A stretch of DNA of 64,000 nucleotides from Arabidopsis thaliana (Eukaryota > Streptophyta > Magnoliopsida > Brassicales > Brassicaceae): the NCBI RefSeq assembly GCF_000001735.4, contig NC_003070.9:7378001-7442000 (forward strand). The letters run 5' to 3'. The notes beneath the pieces were generated by a model, which was given only the letters and a program-made list of their open reading frames with translations, searched no databases and was not told the origin of the DNA. The first letter of the stretch is position 1. Each line of letters starts with the position of its first letter. Of the stretch, positions 58,812 to 64,000 are shown one piece after another. The translations under genes and the position numbers were made by a program.

Positions 58812-59342
58812 ATGTTCATATTTTCCTTTACTTGGTATACTATGGTGCAAGGCACTCTAGGCTATTTAGACCCAGAATACTATACCACAGGGCTTCTGAA
58901 CGAGAAGAGCGATGTGTATAGCTTTGGGGTAGTCCTCATGGAACTGCTCTCAGGTCAAAAGGCATTGTGCTTTGAACGGCCACAGGCTTCAAAACATTTG
59001 GTGAGTTACTTTGTTTCTGCCACGGAAGAGAATAGGTTGCATGAGATTATTGACGACCAAGTGTTGAACGAGGATAATCTGAAGGAGATCCAGGAAGCTG
59101 CAAGAATTGCTGCAGAGTGTACAAGGCTAATGGGAAAAGAAAGGCCAAGGATGAAAGAAGTAGCTGTAGAGCTAGAAACTTTGAGCGTCAAAACAACCAA
59201 ACATAATTGGTCGGATCAGTATCGAGAGGAGAATTTACACTTGCTTGGTAGCAACATCGTGTCTTCCCAAGGCGATACCAATAGCCGTGGTTATGACAGC
59301 GTCAAGAATGTAGCATTGCTTGACATTGAAGCTGGCCGCTGA
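58812..59342 (+). pseudogene. WAK 3'-terminal fragment (kinase C-lobe only)
   Basis: Open frame of 176 residues that begins at the activation-segment end (MVQGTLGYLDPEYY) and runs to the normal WAK C-terminus (LLDIEAGR, stop). It lacks the signal peptide, extracellular part, membrane helix, P-loop, catalytic HRD and DFG, so it cannot be an active kinase. Bases 58839-59135 are identical to WAK3 58196-58492. After that the sequence and its 3' flank differ from WAK3 and the flank resembles that of WAK5. It is best explained as the 3' remnant of a separate WAK copy, shaped by unequal exchange with WAK3. At1g21245 by order; it could still be transcribed. Confidence 0.85.
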
Positions 59343-61107
59343 TAAATTTTGTTTGTTAAAAAGTATATTGTTTAATTCTTTATTGTTTATCTCCTTTTGT
59401 CTTTATAAACATAACCAGAATATCAAAACATGACATTCAAAAACATTGATATCCTTGTAGATCATCCATATATACTCATGTTCACAATTCTCCTATATTT
59501 TTATATGCTAACCAGTAGCTGATTAGGTATTAGAAAAACTACCTAGAGTTCATAAATATGATTCCATACGACATTAATATATCATTGTGCTTAATTATAA
59601 AGAAAAACAAAACAACTCGAGAAGAAAAAACACTAGAATTTAAAGTAGGCGTCAAAAACAGAGGAGAGTAAGTATACTATGAATATGATCATCGAAATCT
59701 TCAGCACCTGGTCGAGTTCATCGTAGATACCGCTTCCTCAAACCAAACCATATGATTCTTTGTTAGTTGCTTGGTAAACTAAAAAAATAAAAGACTCATT
59801 TGGTGCAAACTTCATATTTGATCTACAGCTTGAGTCATCATGTTTCGTTACTCATCTACAACCCATCATTCTTGTTGCATAAGATTGCTTGATATTGTAT
59901 ATCACATCAAATCTCTTAATTTGTTTCTTGTTAAAATATATGATTTTTAGTAAGTGTTAGTCAGCAATCCTACGATTATTGGCAGGTTAGTCACCAATCA
60001 AAGCATGATCACTTGTTGTCTACTTCCATTTGATTACCCCAATTCATGTTTATTGACTTACTAATAATACCAAGCACGTATTCAGACTAAAATTATCTTA
60101 GAACCAACTTCAGTGGATGAAGATAAAAGTTGGGGAAAGTGCAGACTCAAATATTAAAGGAATCTCAATTCTCAGTTTTAACTTTTACTTGTATGTTTGG
60201 TAATGCTTTTACCTTTGGTTGCATGCTGCAAAAGTGATTTACTCTGTCCCAAGACTGAACTTCAACTTGTGTATATGATTCAATTAGACAAAGGGAGAGG
60301 AAAGTAGTGAGTTTTTGTCCAGCTCACTGACAATGTATCGATATGATGTCTTTAGACTTTGCTTTTTCGTGTAACTACTCAATTTATGCAATGATGAATC
60401 AGTTTTTGTCTTGTACCTGCGTTTAATAAAAAGAAGAAGAGTTTTACAAAAAACAAGAGTATTTTCTAGTCATAGACCTAGTTAGTCTCTAACTAATGGA
60501 GATGCCCTAATGTCCCACGATCCGGAGAAACATGTAAAATCCGTTTTCATCGTCATTATCGTAGTTATTCAGTTAACATGAGCTATATATTTAACTCTTA
60601 AGATTAGGTAAATGTATGTTTCCTTTCTTATGGAGTAAAAGATCAATTGACATGTATGTCATCTTCTTGTTGCTCAGGTATATATATATTACTCTTCTCT
60701 TTGTAATCATCTAAATGTAAAACTCTTAAACTTCGATTTGTGACTCGAAATGTCTAAATGTGATGTTATAATATGGGGAAAAAAAACTCGTAATAAAAGC
60801 ATCAGAAGAAAACAGAGCATGTTGTGATCACAGGATTCAGGAGTCTTAATTTCTACATATAGTCATTATAGTTAAAAGGCAATTTTCATATCGTCTAACT
60901 AATTAATATATAATTAAGATTAGTTTAAGCTTAATTTGAGGTGGAAAGATCTGTTAAGAAAAAGAGTAAATTTGCCTTGTGATATCCAGAAAAGAACAGA
61001 GGACCAAGACATTTGAAGATTCCTTCCAACTATCAACTGTCTTAATCTTTGAATAGTAAGCAAGTAAGTGTCACTCACTATTATTAATTAACAAAAGCAA
61101 ATTGGTT

Positions 61108-61220
61108 TCCTCACTAGCGAACAAGATATCAATAAAAGACGAGAAGACCGAGACCTGTAGTTGTCCTCACTAACGAACAAGATATCAAGAAAAGACGAGA
61201 AGACCGAGACCTATAGACTA
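61108..61220. repeat. Tandem repeat of about 56 bases in the WAK1 promoter
   Basis: Two copies start tcctcacta at 61108 and 61164 and share aacaagatatcaa.aaaagacgagaagaccgagacct. They differ at few positions. They lie about 290-400 bases upstream of the WAK1 ATG, just before the shared AAGCAAACG block. No such duplication is seen upstream of WAK4, WAK5 or WAK3. Confidence 0.7.
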
Positions 61221-61225
61221 TAGTT

Positions 61226-61260
61226 GTCACTGTTTAACCGAAGCAAACGTGGATGTTAGG
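61226..61260 (+). promoter_or_regulatory. Promoter block shared by WAK1, WAK4 and WAK5
   Basis: gtcactgtttaaccgaagca and the following aaacgtggatgtt are also found upstream of WAK5 (51662-51693) and, in the second half, WAK4 (46423-46440: gaagcaaacgtagacgtt). The distance to the ATG is about 215-290 bases in each. It contains an ACGT-like core (gacgtt) in WAK4 and WAK5. I found no copy upstream of WAK3. Confidence 0.5.
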
Positions 61261-61511
61261 ATACTATACAGGAATAAGCAGCAGCGTACTTAAACGTCCT
61301 CTTCACTGGTTACGTTGGTTGTGTAGTTGAATTTTAGTCTTCTTGCAATTTCTGGGAAAATGGGAAGGGGCCTGCGAAAATGAGTGAGAGAGAACATCTC
61401 GTATACAGTTGTTTCTTATAAGAACAAGGAGATTAGCGAAAAAAACTCAAAAGAGGAACAGAGTTAGAGAGAGAGAGAGAGAGAGAAATAAAGAGAGAAG
61501 AGAGGTAGAAG

Positions 61512-63892
61512 ATGAAGGTGCAGGAGGGTTTGTTCTTGGTGGCTATTTTCTTCTCCCTTGCGTGTACGCAGCTGGTGAAGGGGCAACATCAACCTGGTGA
61601 GAATTGCCAAAATAAATGTGGCAACATCACAATAGAGTACCCTTTTGGCATTTCTTCAGGTTGTTACTATCCCGGAAATGAAAGTTTCAGTATCACCTGT
61701 AAGGAAGATAGGCCACATGTCTTAAGCGACATTGAAGTGGCAAACTTTAATCACAGCGGCCAGCTACAAGTTCTGCTTAATCGATCCTCTACTTGCTACG
61801 ACGAGCAAGGAAAAAAAACTGAGGAGGACAGTTCTTTTACACTGGAAAATTTATCTCTTTCCGCCAACAACAAGTTAACTGCAGTAGGCTGTAACGCTTT
61901 ATCACTTCTGGACACTTTTGGAATGCAAAACTACTCAACTGCATGCTTGTCATTATGCGATTCTCCCCCAGAGGCTGATGGAGAATGTAATGGTAGAGGT
62001 TGCTGCAGAGTCGACGTTTCTGCCCCGTTGGATAGCTATACATTCGAAACTACATCAGGTCGCATCAAGCACATGACTTCTTTTCACGACTTTAGTCCTT
62101 GCACCTACGCTTTTCTCGTTGAAGATGATAAGTTCAACTTCAGTTCTACAGAAGATCTTCTGAATCTGCGAAATGTCATGAGGTTCCCTGTGTTACTAGA
62201 TTGGTCTGTTGGAAATCAGACATGCGAGCAAGTTGGAAGCACAAGCATATGCGGTGGGAACAGCACTTGTCTCGATTCTACTCCTAGAAACGGGTATATC
62301 TGCAGATGCAATGAAGGCTTTGATGGGAATCCATACCTTTCAGCTGGTTGCCAAGGTTCTTCTTTCTTTCATGTTCTGAGTAGTAATATTTTTCCCATTA
62401 CATATCTTGTTGAATCTTGCGTTCTTTTTCTTTGTGCCAGACGTCAATGAGTGTACTACTAGTAGTACTATCCATAGACATAACTGTTCGGATCCCAAAA
62501 CCTGTAGAAACAAGGTTGGAGGCTTCTATTGTAAGTGTCAATCTGGTTACCGCTTAGATACCACCACTATGAGCTGCAAGCGTAAAGAGTTTGCATGGAC
62601 TACAATTCTTCTTGGTAAGTTTCCCTCACTATTTCTCGACTTGATGTTTCCCAGATCAACTTATTATAATCATCTCTCTGAATCTACGATGTGTGTGATC
62701 AGTAACCACCATCGGCTTCTTGGTCATTCTGCTTGGCGTTGCCTGTATACAACAGAGAATGAAGCACCTGAAGGACACCAAGCTCCGAGAACAATTCTTC
62801 GAGCAAAATGGTGGCGGCATGTTGACACAACGACTCTCAGGAGCAGGGCCGTCAAATGTTGATGTCAAAATCTTTACTGAGGATGGCATGAAGAAAGCAA
62901 CAAATGGTTATGCTGAGAGCAGGATCCTGGGTCAGGGTGGCCAAGGAACAGTGTACAAAGGGATATTGCCGGACAACTCCATAGTTGCTATAAAGAAAGC
63001 CCGACTTGGAGACAGTAGCCAAGTAGAGCAGTTCATCAATGAAGTGCTCGTGCTTTCACAAATCAACCATAGGAACGTAGTCAAGCTCTTGGGCTGCTGT
63101 CTAGAGACTGAAGTTCCCTTGTTGGTCTATGAGTTCATCACCAATGGCACCCTTTTCGATCACTTGCATGGTTCCATGATTGATTCTTCGCTTACATGGG
63201 AACACCGTCTGAAGATAGCAATAGAAGTCGCTGGAACTCTTGCATATCTTCACTCCTCTGCTTCTATTCCAATCATCCATCGGGATATCAAAACTGCAAA
63301 TATTCTTCTGGATGTAAACTTAACTGCAAAAGTAGCTGACTTTGGTGCTTCAAGGCTGATACCAATGGATAAAGAAGAGCTCGAAACTATGGTGCAAGGC
63401 ACTCTAGGTTACCTAGACCCAGAATATTACAACACAGGGTTGTTAAACGAAAAGAGCGATGTTTATAGTTTTGGGGTCGTCCTAATGGAACTGCTCTCAG
63501 GTCAAAAGGCATTGTGCTTTAAACGGCCACAGTCCTCAAAACATCTGGTGAGTTACTTTGCGACTGCCACAAAAGAGAATAGGTTGGATGAGATTATTGG
63601 CGGCGAAGTGATGAACGAGGATAATCTGAAGGAGATCCAGGAAGCTGCAAGAATTGCTGCAGAGTGTACAAGGCTAATGGGAGAGGAAAGGCCAAGGATG
63701 AAAGAAGTAGCTGCAAAGCTAGAAGCCTTGAGGGTCGAAAAAACCAAACATAAGTGGTCGGATCAGTACCCTGAGGAGAATGAACACTTGATTGGTGGTC
63801 ACATCTTGTCAGCACAAGGCGAAACCAGTAGCAGCATTGGCTATGACAGCATCAAGAATGTAGCAATATTGGACATTGAAACTGGCCGCTGA
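61512..63892 (+). CDS. WAK1: Wall-associated receptor kinase 1
   Basis: Receptor for pectin and oligogalacturonides linking cell wall to cytoplasm. Exons 61512-62355, 62441-62614 and 62703-63892 encode 735 residues. Signal peptide 1-24; galacturonan-binding domain about 29-140 (CQNKCGNITIEYPFGI); EGF-like about 231-281; Ca-type EGF 282-329 (DVNECTT...HNCSDPKTCRN); transmembrane helix about 333-355; kinase about 410-690 with P-loop GQGGQG 416-421, Lys437, HRD 532-534 and DFG 552-554. The leader is GA-rich. WAK1 is known to be induced by wounding, salicylate and oligogalacturonides; the promoter tandem repeat is a candidate control region. At1g21250 by order. Confidence 0.96.
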
Positions 63893-64000
63893 TATTACAA
63901 ATTCACATGTATTTCTTTTGTTTGTAAGAAAAAAAAAACTACCTCTTTGTTGCTTCATCAATAATGCTTTGCTTCATTAATAATGATTTGAAAGAATTTT
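63893..64000. other. WAK1 3' flank at the window edge
   Basis: This is the start of the WAK1 3' UTR, similar to the WAK3 3' flank (shared tcacatgtat.tcttttgtttgtaa). The cluster is expected to continue to the right with WAK2, which is outside the window. Confidence 0.6.

Larger units (their letters stand above)
59343..61511. other. Spacer between the WAK fragment and WAK1
   Basis: It carries a WAK5-like 3' flank (59400-59530), a relic similar to the C-terminal end of the gag-like ORF (59690-59745) and the spacer modules (cattcttgttgcataagattg near 59868; acagagcatgttgtgatca near 60810). A 56-base tandem repeat lies at 61108-61220, and the WAK1 promoter and GA-rich leader at 61464-61487. About 59950-60750 holds unassigned AT-rich DNA. 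Confidence 0.5.

Noticed and set aside
1-64000. CRISPR arrays, operons, bacterial-type regulatory sites and tRNA genes
   Set aside because: This is plant nuclear DNA with spliced genes; I saw no repeat-spacer array and no sequence with convincing tRNA A and B boxes.

Overview
The window is a plant nuclear chromosome segment. It is AT-rich between genes, its genes have many short GT-AG introns, and the gene set and order match what I recall of Arabidopsis thaliana chromosome 1 (about At1g21080 to At1g21250). Gene names rest on recognising the proteins and their order; no database was searched. I read exon borders by hand from splice consensus, and every multi-exon model closes in frame.

Region 1 (1-8.2 kb) has a type II-like DnaJ/J-domain gene on the minus strand with 10 coding exons, one intron of the GC-AG class and one intron carrying an old Copia LTR. 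It is followed by a plus-strand early-nodulin-like cupredoxin. Region 2 (8.9-22.5 kb) is a tandem array of four minus-strand indole glucosinolate O-methyltransferase genes (IGMT1, 3, 2, 4 in map order). All have the same three-exon structure and 373 residues. Their promoters share a TATA box, a TGCCGGTCC block and a TTGACT W-box core. The spacers are themselves duplicated, and a long inverted duplication sits upstream of the fourth gene. Region 3 (22.5-45 kb) holds mostly housekeeping genes: the intronless vacuolar iron transporter-like gene VTL1, an mTERF gene, an eIF5B-type GTPase gene (12 coding exons), the exocyst gene SEC5B (20 coding exons) head-to-head with it, LSM3A, and a trihelix transcription factor head-to-head with LSM3A.

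Region 4 (46.6-64 kb) is the wall-associated kinase cluster: WAK4, WAK5, WAK3, a 3'-terminal WAK fragment, and WAK1, all on the plus strand. Each intact WAK has three exons: signal peptide plus pectin-binding domain plus first EGF; second EGF; transmembrane segment plus kinase. Between the WAKs lie duplicated spacer modules, a gag-like ORF of Copia type, a tiny relic of a lost WAK C-terminus, a solo LTR in the WAK3 5' flank, and small poly(A) retroposon insertions.

The window contains two independently expanded defence-related arrays (IGMT and WAK), separated by single-copy housekeeping genes. I found no convincing wholly new system. The most interesting signals concern how the arrays evolve: gene conversion tracts, empty versus filled insertion sites in paralogous spacers, a promoter-derived hairpin, and a second hairpin between the trihelix gene and WAK4.
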